Source: JABDJZ01 sp047619685
GTDB lineage: Bacteria; Bacteroidota; Rhodothermia; Rhodothermales; UBA10348
DNA: 64,000 nucleotides
Direction: 5' to 3'
Assembly (NCBI GenBank): GCA_047619685.1
Contig: JBLHLC010000017.1
Location: 1-64,000, forward strand
In this document: positions 45,518 through 54,300 of the stretch, one piece after another
Numbering within the stretch: the first letter of the stretch is position 1
Layout of the letters: each line of letters begins with the position of its first letter
Position numbers and translations under genes: made by a program
The notes under the pieces: generated by a model
Databases searched by the model: none
Told to the model about the DNA's origin: nothing
The model's input: only the letters and a program-made list of their open reading frames with translations

Positions 45518-48500
45518 CTATTTCAGGAGAACCATGGTCCGTGACTGGACACCCATGCTGCCGGACAGGCGAGCCATGTAGGTGCCACTCGGCAGATCAG
45601 CGGCGTCGAATGTCGCGTCGTGCGATCCGGCTCCGATCACGCCGTCAACGAGGACTGCGATCTCACGGCCAAGCACGTCGTGCACCGACAAGCGAACCCT
45701 GCCGCTTTCAGGTGTCTCGAAGCGAACCGTCGTCTGCGGATTGAAGGGGTTCGGGTAGTTGCCCGAGAGACCGAATCCGGCCGGCAGATCGCCTTGGGAC
45801 TCGCTGCTCGTGGATGTGCTCATCGACGCGCTGGCAGACGTTTCGACGCTCATGCCGAATCCGTTGACGGCGGCCGGCAGCATAATCGGCGAACCACCGT
45901 TGTCGACTTCGATCACGAATGCACCCGTGGCGGCCACGGCGAACATGGCCTGACCGGTCTGGTCTGCAGTGGTCGTTGCCACCAGCATGTCGTTTTCGGA
46001 AACCGCTCCGTCTTCGTCCATGTCACGGTACAGGTCAACCTGCGTGCCAGCGTTGGCCGGTTCGAAGCCCTGCATGACGCCGTCACCGTTCATGTCGCCA
46101 AAGACGGCAACAGAGAGGTAAGACGGAGCCGCGGTCAGGCAGTCGATGGCCTCGTAGTCCCGGTTACCATCCACGCCGATGGAGGCGTGCACCGTAACCT
46201 GTAGGCTGTGCTTGTTGATCTCGATGATGGCCTCATCACCTTCGCCAGCAGTGCCGTACAGCGTGCCGTTGTTGAAGAAGGCAAGTCCCTCCACGTTTTC
46301 GACAGGCAGTTCGAGAACCTTGGTGATCCATCCCGTTGCCGGGTCGATGATCACCAGGCGGCTGTGCTCGCCATCCAGATTATTGATGGCGTATAGCTTC
46401 CTGGTGTCAGGGTCCATTGCCAGGTCATCGATGTCGTTCAGCTCCTGCCCGTAGTAGTAGCCGGATTCGGGCTGAATGACCAGGTAATCGACTCCGTAGC
46501 CGAAGGCCCCCTTGATGGCTTTGCCACTGGCGGCATCGATCTGGATGAGCAGGTCCCGCTCGCCTGTGCGGCGTACGGATCCGAACAGGATGTCGGAGTA
46601 AGGGTCGAAAGAGAGACCGTCAACGTCCAGGAACGCCAACCAGCCTTCCGCACCCTCGCCACCGCCAAACTCACCGACTTCGTGGAACTTGCCGGTGTAG
46701 AGATCCAGCGTGCCCAGCCTGTTTGCGTCGGCTGCGTAGAGCTTCTTGTTCCAGGGGTTGAACGCAATCGCCTCGATCTGCTCCGTCTGCGTGCCGCCGA
46801 TGATGACATCCTGATAGGCACCTTCGTTCAGGCTGGTCAGGACATCAGCGCTTCCGTAGCCGTTGCCGTCATTGTCGGCCACCATGTAGCAGAGGGCATC
46901 GCCGGACGGTGGCGGTGGAGGAGGCGTGCTGTAGGATGCCTTGAAGCCGAAGTTGACGACGACATTGTCATACGCCGTTACGACAACCTTGACGGGATCC
47001 GGAGACGTGCGGGTGTAGCCATAAGGGATGGCCACGTCCAGAATCCGGACGCAGTAAGTACCTGCATCCACGTCCCAGAAGCTGTAGGCACCGTAGGCGT
47101 CGGTGTCGTTCGTGGCCAGTTCCACATCGTCGTATCCGCCACATACGTAGTCGGATCCGAGGTTGGTCAGGTCCACTTCGAAGCCGGTAAGCCCGGTCTC
47201 TCCGTAGTCCAGAACACCGTTGTAGTTGAGGTCATGGAAGACCACACCTGTCACGGAGCCCTTGCCCGCTGGCGGGTTGGCCACGTCGCCTACCCAGTAG
47301 GAGACACAGTCCTGGTCGTCCTCGTAGGATCCGGCCAGGGGAGAGCCAGCTTCGTCGCCGGTCTGCGAGTCGCGGTCTTTCTGGTCTGCATCCCACACTT
47401 CGGCGCAGTTTTCAAACTCACCCTTCTCATCCACGCGGGCCTTGAGCGTCAGCGTAACCGACTGTCCGGCCGCGATCCACTCGATCTTCCACGTGTTGGA
47501 GTTGGTGTCGAACGTCACACCGTTTGATCCGGCGTAGGAAGACGAACCCTCGATGACCCAGAGGCCGGCAGGGACGTAGTCCTTGACGAAGACGTTGGTG
47601 GCCTTGGCCGTGGGCACCTGCTGGTAGCCCTCCACGTCGTTGTTCGTGACGGTGATGGTGAAGTTGATCGTGTCGCCCACGCTGGGGTTGGCGTCGTCTA
47701 CTGACTTGGTGACTTCCAGGTCGATCAGTTCCTCGGCAACCCAGAGGCTCGCGCAATCCTGGTCGTCCTCGGCATTTGGCCCACCAACGAGTTCGCCGTA
47801 GGCCTCAGCGCCCGTTTTGGAATCGCGATCGATTTCGTTGGCGTCCCAGACTTCAGCACAGTTCGTGAACTCGCCATCCGTGTTGACCACGACCTCGAGG
47901 ACCAACGCGAGGCTCTTGCCGGCGCCCAGTTGATCGATTTTCCAGGTGTTCGAACCGGTATCGAAGGACGTACCTGCTGGGGCGTTCGCCTTATGCAGAC
48001 CCAATCCTGCGGGCAGGTAGTCCTTAACCTGAACACCCGTGGCCGTGGACGTCACCGCGGTTCCGTACGCGTCGTTGTTCGTGAGAGTCAGGGTGAAGTT
48101 GACCTTGTCACCAACCGAGGGGTAGGGATTGTCAATCTGTTTGGTCAACTCAAGGTCAATCGTCCGTGGGCTCGCCCACAGGCTCGCACAGTCCTGATCG
48201 TCCTCGGCATTTGGACCGCCAACGAGCTCGCCGTAGGCTTCCTCGCCGGTCTTGGAGTCGCGATCCGTCTGGTTGGCATCCCACACTTCGGTGCAGTTGG
48301 CGAATTCGCCGTCCGTGGATACCGTGGCAGTCAGAACGAGCGAAACACTCTTGCCGGCCTCAAGCTGGTCGATGTGCCATGTCGTGGCGTATTCGTCGAA
48401 CGTGATGCCGTAGCCCGCGGAAGCGTCATGGAACGTCAAACCCTGAGGGAGATAGTCCTTGACCTGAATACCCGTCGCGGTGGCCGTCGGCACGGTAGCG

Positions 48501-49942
48501 TAGTGGTCGTTGTTGGTCAGCGTCAGGGTGAAGGTCACCTTGTCACCGACTGTTGGATAGGCGTTGTCAACTACCTTCGTGAGCTCCAGGTCGATGGTGC
48601 TCTGCTGGGCCCAGAGGCTCGCGCAGTCCTGATCGTCTTCGGCGTCTGCGCCGCCAACGAGTTCGCCGTAGGCTTCTGCGCCGGTCTTGGAGTCGCGGTC
48701 CTTCTGATAGGCGTCCCACACTTCCGTGCAATTGGTCAACTCGCCGTCGTTCTCGACGCGGGCCTTCAGCACAAGGGAGACGCTCTTGCCGGCCTCGAGC
48801 TGGTCAATGCTCCACGTGGTCTGGCTCTCGTTGAACGAGACGCCGTAGCCCGTTGAGCCCTCAACCAGCCAAAACCCCTGCGGCAGGTAGTCCTTTACCT
48901 GAATGCCGGTAGCCGTGGCGGTCGGCACAATCTGGCCGTAGTGATCCACATTGTTGTTGGTGAGTGTCAGGGTAAAGGTCACCGTGTCACCTACCGTGGG
49001 ATTTTCGTTGTCTACAACCTTGGTCAGTTCCAGATCGACCCGTGGCTTGAGGAATCCGAACTTGACGCCCGTGACATCCTCTCCTGCGCCTACCGTGACC
49101 TTGACTGGATTTCCCGTCGTCCGCTGAAAGCCGTGGGGAATCGTGATGTCGTCAATCTCGACGCAGTACGTGCCGGGAATAACATCCCAAAACGTGTAGT
49201 TGCCCTGATAGTCGGAGTCTGTGAAAGCCACCTCGACGTCATCGTAGGTGCCACACGTGTGGTCATTGCCGATGGTGTTCAGATCGATTTCAAACCCTGT
49301 CAGGCCAGCTTCGTAGTTATCGAAGAGACCGTTGCCGTCGAGGTCGTCGAAGACCATCCCGGAGATCGAACCGCTGTTGACGCCCCAGAATTCGGCACAG
49401 TCCTCGTCGTCTTCGCCCTGGTACAAACCAGCAAGCGGACCGTAGGCCTCAGCCCCGGTCTTCGAGTCGACGTCCTTCTGATCCGCGTCCCAGATCTCGG
49501 CGCAGTTCTTGAACTCGCCAACCTGGTTCACGCGCGCCTTGAACTGAAGGTCAACGGACTGACCGGCGTTCAACCATTCGATGTTCCACGTCAGCGTGCT
49601 GTGATCGAAGGTTATACCGTGCTCGCCTCCCGTGGTGGCGGAATACTGTAGAGCCGTCAGCCCATAAGGGAGATAGTCCTTGACGACGATGTTCGTCGCC
49701 TTCGCGGAGGATCCGTAAAACGTCTGGTTGCTGACACGAATCGTGTAGACCACGTCCTCACCGACGGCTGCGTACTCCGTGTTGACACTCTTGGTCAACT
49801 CCAGGTCCACAGTTGGGCTGGAATAGGTCTGCGCGGAGGCCGGGAGCGCCACTGCAAGGAGCAGGAGGACAAAAAGAATCCAGGCCGTGAAATCGGCAAT
49901 TGAGGCGCGGGACCGCGATCCTATCGGAGTAGAGGGATACAT
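45518..49942 (-). CDS. Giant T9SS-sorted surface protein with five DUF11 repeats and propeller module
   Basis: From the ATG at 49942 (MYPSTPIGSRSRAS, then WILFVLLLLAVALPASAQ as signal peptide) the protein has 1474 residues. Order: DUF11 repeat at about 44, SdrD B-like domain at 190-300 (GSISGMVFDDLDGNGLFDNY), four more DUF11 repeats starting near 302, 450, 595 and 739, a second SdrD domain near 897 (GSVTGVVFHDLNYNG), the propeller-like module from about 1018 (ALCYMVADNDGNG) to 1268 (YEAIDCLTA), a Cna-like piece (FGDMNGDGVMQGFE), and the T9SS sorting domain from about 1389 (GNYPNPFNPQTTVRF, LPSGTYMARLS). The middle DUF11 repeats are highly alike, which points to recent duplication. A start at 50026 would add 28 residues before the signal peptide and is less likely. 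Confidence 0.9.
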   Translation of the reverse strand: MYPSTPIGSRSRASIADFTAWILFVLLLLAVALPASAQTYSSPTVDLELTKSVNTEYAAVGEDVVYTIRVSNQTFYGSSAKATNIVVKDYLPYGLTALQYSATTGGEHGITFDHSTLTWNIEWLNAGQSVDLQFKARVNQVGEFKNCAEIWDADQKDVDSKTGAEAYGPLAGLYQGEDDEDCAEFWGVNSGSISGMVFDDLDGNGLFDNYEAGLTGFEIDLNTIGNDHTCGTYDDVEVAFTDSDYQGNYTFWDVIPGTYCVEIDDITIPHGFQRTTGNPVKVTVGAGEDVTGVKFGFLKPRVDLELTKVVDNENPTVGDTVTFTLTLTNNNVDHYGQIVPTATATGIQVKDYLPQGFWLVEGSTGYGVSFNESQTTWSIDQLEAGKSVSLVLKARVENDGELTNCTEVWDAYQKDRDSKTGAEAYGELVGGADAEDDQDCASLWAQQSTIDLELTKVVDNAYPTVGDKVTFTLTLTNNDHYATVPTATATGIQVKDYLPQGLTFHDASAGYGITFDEYATTWHIDQLEAGKSVSLVLTATVSTDGEFANCTEVWDANQTDRDSKTGEEAYGELVGGPNAEDDQDCASLWASPRTIDLELTKQIDNPYPSVGDKVNFTLTLTNNDAYGTAVTSTATGVQVKDYLPAGLGLHKANAPAGTSFDTGSNTWKIDQLGAGKSLALVLEVVVNTDGEFTNCAEVWDANEIDRDSKTGAEAYGELVGGPNAEDDQDCASLWVAEELIDLEVTKSVDDANPSVGDTINFTITVTNNDVEGYQQVPTAKATNVFVKDYVPAGLWVIEGSSSYAGSNGVTFDTNSNTWKIEWIAAGQSVTLTLKARVDEKGEFENCAEVWDADQKDRDSQTGDEAGSPLAGSYEDDQDCVSYWVGDVANPPAGKGSVTGVVFHDLNYNGVLDYGETGLTGFEVDLTNLGSDYVCGGYDDVELATNDTDAYGAYSFWDVDAGTYCVRILDVAIPYGYTRTSPDPVKVVVTAYDNVVVNFGFKASYSTPPPPPPSGDALCYMVADNDGNGYGSADVLTSLNEGAYQDVIIGGTQTEQIEAIAFNPWNKKLYAADANRLGTLDLYTGKFHEVGEFGGGEGAEGWLAFLDVDGLSFDPYSDILFGSVRRTGERDLLIQIDAASGKAIKGAFGYGVDYLVIQPESGYYYGQELNDIDDLAMDPDTRKLYAINNLDGEHSRLVIIDPATGWITKVLELPVENVEGLAFFNNGTLYGTAGEGDEAIIEINKHSLQVTVHASIGVDGNRDYEAIDCLTAAPSYLSVAVFGDMNGDGVMQGFEPANAGTQVDLYRDMDEDGAVSENDMLVATTTADQTGQAMFAVAATGAFVIEVDNGGSPIMLPAAVNGFGMSVETSASASMSTSTSSESQGDLPAGFGLSGNYPNPFNPQTTVRFETPESGRVRLSVHDVLGREIAVLVDGVIGAGSHDATFDAADLPSGTYMARLSGSMGVQSRTMVLLK
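47725..49035 (-). repeat. Three tandem DUF11-coding repeats of about 435 bp
   Basis: Equivalent points such as the CASLWA-coding stretch recur at about 47742, 48175 and 48610, a period of about 433-435 bp (145 residues). The copies are clearly similar along their whole length but not identical. The repeats are protein modules, not CRISPR or IS units. Confidence 0.85.
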
Positions 49943-50332
49943 AGCGTTGCTGCATTTGGTTGGTTCAGCGGACGCCGGGGGATTGTGGTTACGGAGCGAA
50001 CTCCGTGACGAGTCGGCAGAGCGCAACCTCCGTTGATCCGGCTCGGGTCGTCGACGGGAGTGCTGTCTGCGACCAGATGTTATTACGCCGGTGTATTTGC
50101 GATTCGCGCTCCCATAAGAGGCCGAAAAGTTGCCATCCGGGAGGGTGCCATAAATCGGACAAGGTGCCTGCCCGAGACCGGTCCGAGACTGTTACAACTC
50201 CGACATTTCACTAACAATGTTCGGACGCAATCACCCAAACAGGGCTCAAAACGGGCATCTGCTGGCCCTTTCAGACAATCTGCAACACGATCGCGCAAAC
50301 TGGACTTTTCCCCGCGTTCCGCGCTCCGCCAA
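49943..50332. other. Spacer upstream of the 1474-residue surface protein
   Basis: No gene is seen in these 390 bases. The minus-strand part next to the start should contain the promoter, but no TTG / TAnnTTTG pair stands out. The right edge abuts the 3' end of the group II intron relic. Confidence 0.5.
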
Positions 50333-50378
50333 ATCGGGATAGGGGCGCCGAGGGAATTCATCGGCGAGCCCCTCCCAC

Positions 50379-50410
50379 ACCACCGAGCATACGGGTCCGT
50401 ACTCGGCGGT
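50379..50410 (-). ncRNA. Group II intron domain V-like hairpin
   Basis: ACCGCCGAG pairs with CTCGGTGGT (9 bp, one G-U), then TACG with CGTA around a GACC loop, with a two-base bulge (TG) on the 3' side. Size, bulge position and place between the maturase gene and the 3' end fit catalytic domain V. Confidence 0.7.
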
Positions 50411-50428
50411 TGGGCAGGTTGAGGTAGA

Positions 50429-50665
50429 TTATGACGCCAGGCGAGGAACGCCCAGCGTGGTAAAATACGCGGTCGGGAGTGCGGTATTGAGCAGATGGCC
50501 CGAGGTGTGCCACCACCGTTTGGTGCCAGCGGCCACGACCGCTGCGGCGTCCGAGGACAAGCCTCGTTTGCGCAGTTCTCAGTACGTGGTTCTCCCTCGT
50601 TTCCACTGCTTCAACTGCATCGCCCGCAGGCGATGGCGGATCCATTGGTCCAGGGACTTGAAGAT
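50429..50665 (-). pseudogene. Group II intron maturase (LtrA) C-terminal fragment
   Basis: About 78 codons read FKSLDQWIRHRLRAMQLKQW, KRGRTTY, a TGA at 50581-50579, then ELRKRGLSS, RWWHTSGHLLN and TAYFTTLGVPRLAS with a TAA at 50431-50429. This is the GIIM maturase-specific domain of intron-encoded reverse transcriptases. The in-frame TGA sits where relatives have arginine (CGA to TGA is one change). The finger-palm reverse transcriptase domain is missing, so no functional protein can be made. Confidence 0.85.
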
Positions 50666-50918
50666 TCCGGGCGTGGCTGCCAGGCGGAAGGTTCTCGAAC
50701 CAGTACTCGCCCTGAGAATTGCTCTCGACCGAGATGTCGATGTTGTCCGCAGCCGTGGCGATCAGTCCGTCCGGACCGGGACCCCACAGTTTGATGGTGA
50801 CCCATGGCAAGGGCGCTTCGCTCGGATCCTGTACGCCGTTTCCGTTGTCATCGTTGAACACGATGCCATGAATCTCAGAGCGTTTCGGCATCAGGCCGTA
50901 GTCCGCCCCGTTGAACAT
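50666..50918 (-). pseudogene. Fragment of an SdrD-type surface protein gene
   Basis: The minus-strand frame reads KRSEIHGIVFNDDNGNGVQD, then TIKLWGPGPDGLIATAADNI and EYWFENLPPGS, the body of an SdrD B-like domain, and then runs out of frame into the intron maturase sequence at about 50666-50676. Upstream, a TAG about 27 bp before the ATG at 50918 closes the frame, so the 5' part is also gone. It is a leftover of a gene like its large neighbours. Confidence 0.7.
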
Positions 50919-51213
50919 CCACCTCGACGAGATGGATTTCTACGCGTGGCAGCAAAGTCCAAGAAGGATGCCACGAGTCGAAGGCCTGGGCCCTGGGTTC
51001 GGAGGGCGCGTCCGAGAAAGGAGGAAAAGGGACTTTTTGGCCCCGCTTGGGGCATAAGCGAAACGCCTTCGGATTCCGGGAAGCACTGCGTAAGAGCGGG
51101 AGGAAGCCCCCGATGAAGAGCGATCACAGCGGAAATAACTTCTTAGGGCGGTTCGGCTTGCCATAGCAAATTGAGAGCATGCAGTCTTCGCATCGGCGAG
51201 GGAGTCCAACCCA
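50919..51213. other. Spacer with no recognised gene
   Basis: Several short overlapping frames exist on both strands here but none resembles a known protein. It may hold more decayed remains of the neighbouring surface-protein gene. Confidence 0.4.
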
Positions 51214-51250
51214 CAAGCAAAACGGCCACCCGTCCTTCGACGAGTGGCCG
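51214..51250 (-). terminator. Rho-independent terminator after the 1597-residue surface protein
   Basis: On the minus strand CGGCCAC-T-CGTC, a GAAG loop, then GACG-G-GTGGCCG (51250-51223; 11 bp with one mismatch), followed by TTTTGCTTG. It lies 96 bp past the stop at 51346. Confidence 0.75.
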
Positions 51251-51345
51251 CAGCCTTCTGGAGATCCGTTTTGTCAGGCCCGGTGAGGGGTCACGGGCCG
51301 TGGACCGGCCAGACGATTGGCTCCCTGGAGGGCTGGGAGTGAGGG

Positions 51346-54300
51346 TTACTTGAGCAGCGTGACAGTCATGGATTGGACCTGGCCGCCCGCGCGCATTCTG
51401 ACCAGGTAGGTGCCACTGGGCACTTGGCCGGCTTCGAACGAGACTTCGTGATTGCCAGCCGTCATCATTCCGTCCACCAGCACCGATACCTGCCGTCCCA
51501 GAAGGTCGTAGACCGCCAGGTGAACGGGCGACGATTCCGGAAGGGCGAATGGGATGGTGGTACGAGGATTGAACGGGTTCGGGTAAGCCGACTCCAGGCC
51601 GAATCCAACCGGTAGGTCGGGGGCGATTTCCTCCGTGTCCGTAGACGTTGAAGAGGAGTTCGCCATGCCGTGGCCTACGAAGAGGCCGGAGCCGCTTGTT
51701 CCGATGATCAGCGTTTGGGTGGATTCCACCACTGCGAACGCCAGCACCGGCAGCGCACCGAACCCGGCATCCTGCCATTTTCCGGTCGCCGCGTTGTAGG
51801 CAAGCACGCCACGGCCCCATGTCCCTGCGAAGATGGTGTCGCCCATGAATGCTATGGTGCGGACGTCGTAGGCCTCAGAGCCTTCACCGAACAATTCGAA
51901 GGCGCCGTTCCGCTTGACATAGACACCCTGTGGCGTGGCCGCAAACAGCTTGCCGTCGTAGGGCCCGTGATGCGGTCCGAAGTGGAGGTCCCAGGCGCCC
52001 GTTGGCAGTCCATAGTGGCCACTGGTTTTTGAGAATGATTCGCCCATATCGTAAGACTCCCAGATGCCTGCTCCCACCGTTCCGGCAACCACGTGGTTGG
52101 AATTGTTGGGATCAACCTGAACGGCCCACGCCGGATCTCCGAAGGAATTGAGCTGGGTCCAGCTGTAGCCACCGTCCATGGAACGGTAGATGGATCCCCA
52201 TTCCAGATTGACACCGGCATACATAATGTCCTCGTTGCTGGGGTCAATGGCCAGGGAGAGCACCTGCCGGTTGCCCAGATCCAGGTACTGCCAGCTGCGT
52301 GCATTGTCGTCTGAGCGCCACACGCCGCCTTTACCATCGGCCCAGATTCCAACGAAGAGAGTCCCGGCTGAATTCCTTTCGATGGCGTAGGTGTACAGGT
52401 TCTCAAAGCCGCGATTCATGCGCGTCCAGCACTGCCCGCCGTCGTTGGAGTAGAGCACGCCGTAGCCATACGTGGCAGCGAAGAGTTCGCCCGTCTCCGT
52501 CTTGACAAGGTCCTGGATGACGGCATTCACAACAAGTGCTGCCACATGACGCCACTGGTCCAGCGTTCCATCCATATTGCTATCGATGAATGCAAAGACA
52601 CCAGAGCCCGGGGTGCCGGCGAATATCTCACCAGTCGTGAGGGAAGTCACTGCGGTCACCGTGTAGACGGGCAGGTTCTGGGCATTTACCCAGAGGTCTT
52701 TGCTCACGTCGTAGTAATAAGCGCCGTTCTCGCGGGTGCCTGCCAGGAGCACACCGTCCGCTCCGTGCGAGATGATTTGGATGGGCTGGTCGTCAAGTCC
52801 GTAACCGAACTTGTTCCAGATACCACCTTCCAGCCGGTAGATGCCGTCCGTATTGGTGCCGGCATAGACCTTCCCGTCCACGGCATGGATAGTGTTGACG
52901 AGTCCGACCGGCAGGCCGGCGCTCATCGGCTTCCACCAGCCGTCCACGAGCGCATACACTCCCAATCCAGGAGCCGCGGCGAAGGCCACTCCAGAAACGT
53001 CGTCCACGGCGACCGTGGTGACCTTCTTGTTCTCGAAGGGGTTTGAATTGGTGCCGGCGCGGCTCCAGTTCATGCCGTCCCAGAACTGGACGCTTCCGTC
53101 TCCGGCAGCGTAGATCTGCTGACGATTGTCCAGGAGGTCAATGTCCTGGAAGACCGCGTTGGTTGGGCCAATGTTATTCCAGCGCTCGCCTTCCGTATCC
53201 GAAACGAATACGCCTGCACCTGCTGTCGATACGTAGATGACGCCGGTCTTGGAGACCACGATGTCGCTGATCGGGACACGGTTATCCGTCTGCAAGAACG
53301 GCGGCCAGCTCCGTCCCTTGTCGTTCGAGATGTGGACGCCACCGGTCTGCGTTCCCGCGTACAGCTGGTCGCTGATGGGGTCGTAGACAAGTGCGGTGAT
53401 CGTGCCCATGTCCGTACAGTCAGCCTGCGTGAACGTGGCGGTGGCGCGAGCCGTTACAAGAGCGTTGTCCTGGTCGTCTTCCTCGGGAATGCCGTTGTCC
53501 GGCACCGAGTCGACATCCGTTTCGTTCGCAAAGGTCACCTGAGCGATGTTCTCGATGGTATGGGAGGTAGACACGGCGGCATTGATGTCCAGCGTGACAG
53601 ACTCTCCTGCATCGAGGCTACCGACGGTCCAGTAGCCGGTCATGAAGTCGTAGTCGCCCTGCGTAGTCCAGGCGCCCTCGAACTCGAGGCCGTAAGGAAT
53701 GATGTCCCGGACAACCACTCCCGTGGCGTCACTCGGTCCGGCATTCACCAGGGTGATGGTGAAGACGACCGTGTCGCCAACATTTGGAGATGACGTGTTC
53801 ACCTCTTTGGTCAACTCAAGATCAATCAGTCCCGTCGGCGGGCAGATGAACCCGAAGTCGTTTCCGGTATCGTGCTGGCCGTAGAGCGTGAATGTAGCGG
53901 TCTCCACGTTGTCGGTCGTCAGTTGCGCGCCGCTCGGGTAGGTCCCCAAATCGGTAGCGATCACGAAGTCGCCCAGGGAGGAGACGTGGAACTTGTAGGT
54001 CCCGTCGTATGCCGTGGTTTTTGATGCCACGAAGACGTCGTAGGTGTCCACAAGGCCGTTTCCGTTGACGTCGCGGTACAACTTGACGGTCACTCCTGCC
54101 TGTCCGTCTTCTCCGTAGCCCAGGTAGCCGTTTTCGTTGTCATCCTTGAACACCGTGCCAGAGATCTCATTCGTTGCGTCCGTCAGGCAGGCGATAGCTT
54201 CGTAGTCAAGATTGCCCCCTGCTCCCAGCGGGCTACGCAGCGTTGTCTGACCCGTGGAGGGGTCAATGACAACTACGGCGCGATCGGCGTCGCCAGCCAC

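Larger units (their letters stand above)
50333..50665 (-). mobile_element. 3' end of a group II intron (relic)
   Basis: On the minus strand the order is maturase C-terminus (50665-50429), a domain V-like hairpin (50410-50379), a domain VI-like hairpin (50372-50342) and an end in CCCGAT at 50334, with AT as the expected AY 3' splice boundary. The 5' intron domains and the reverse transcriptase core are absent. The left junction in the gene order lies inside an SdrD-type coding fragment, so the intron either inserted there or was joined to it by a later deletion. Confidence 0.8.

Noticed and set aside
47300..49500. Regular repeats first suspected to be CRISPR-like
   Set aside because: Units are about 435 bp, in frame, and encode DUF11 domains.
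50940..51209. Minus-strand open frame of about 89 codons beside the intron relic
   Set aside because: No resemblance to any protein and Ser/Arg-rich composition typical of non-coding GC-rich sequence.
51283..51317. GC-rich bulged hairpin near the end of the 1597-residue gene as a second terminator
   Set aside because: The stem (GGCCCGTGA with TCACCGGGCC) has a bulge and is followed by TGACAAAACGG, with no T-run; the hairpin at 51223-51250 is far better.
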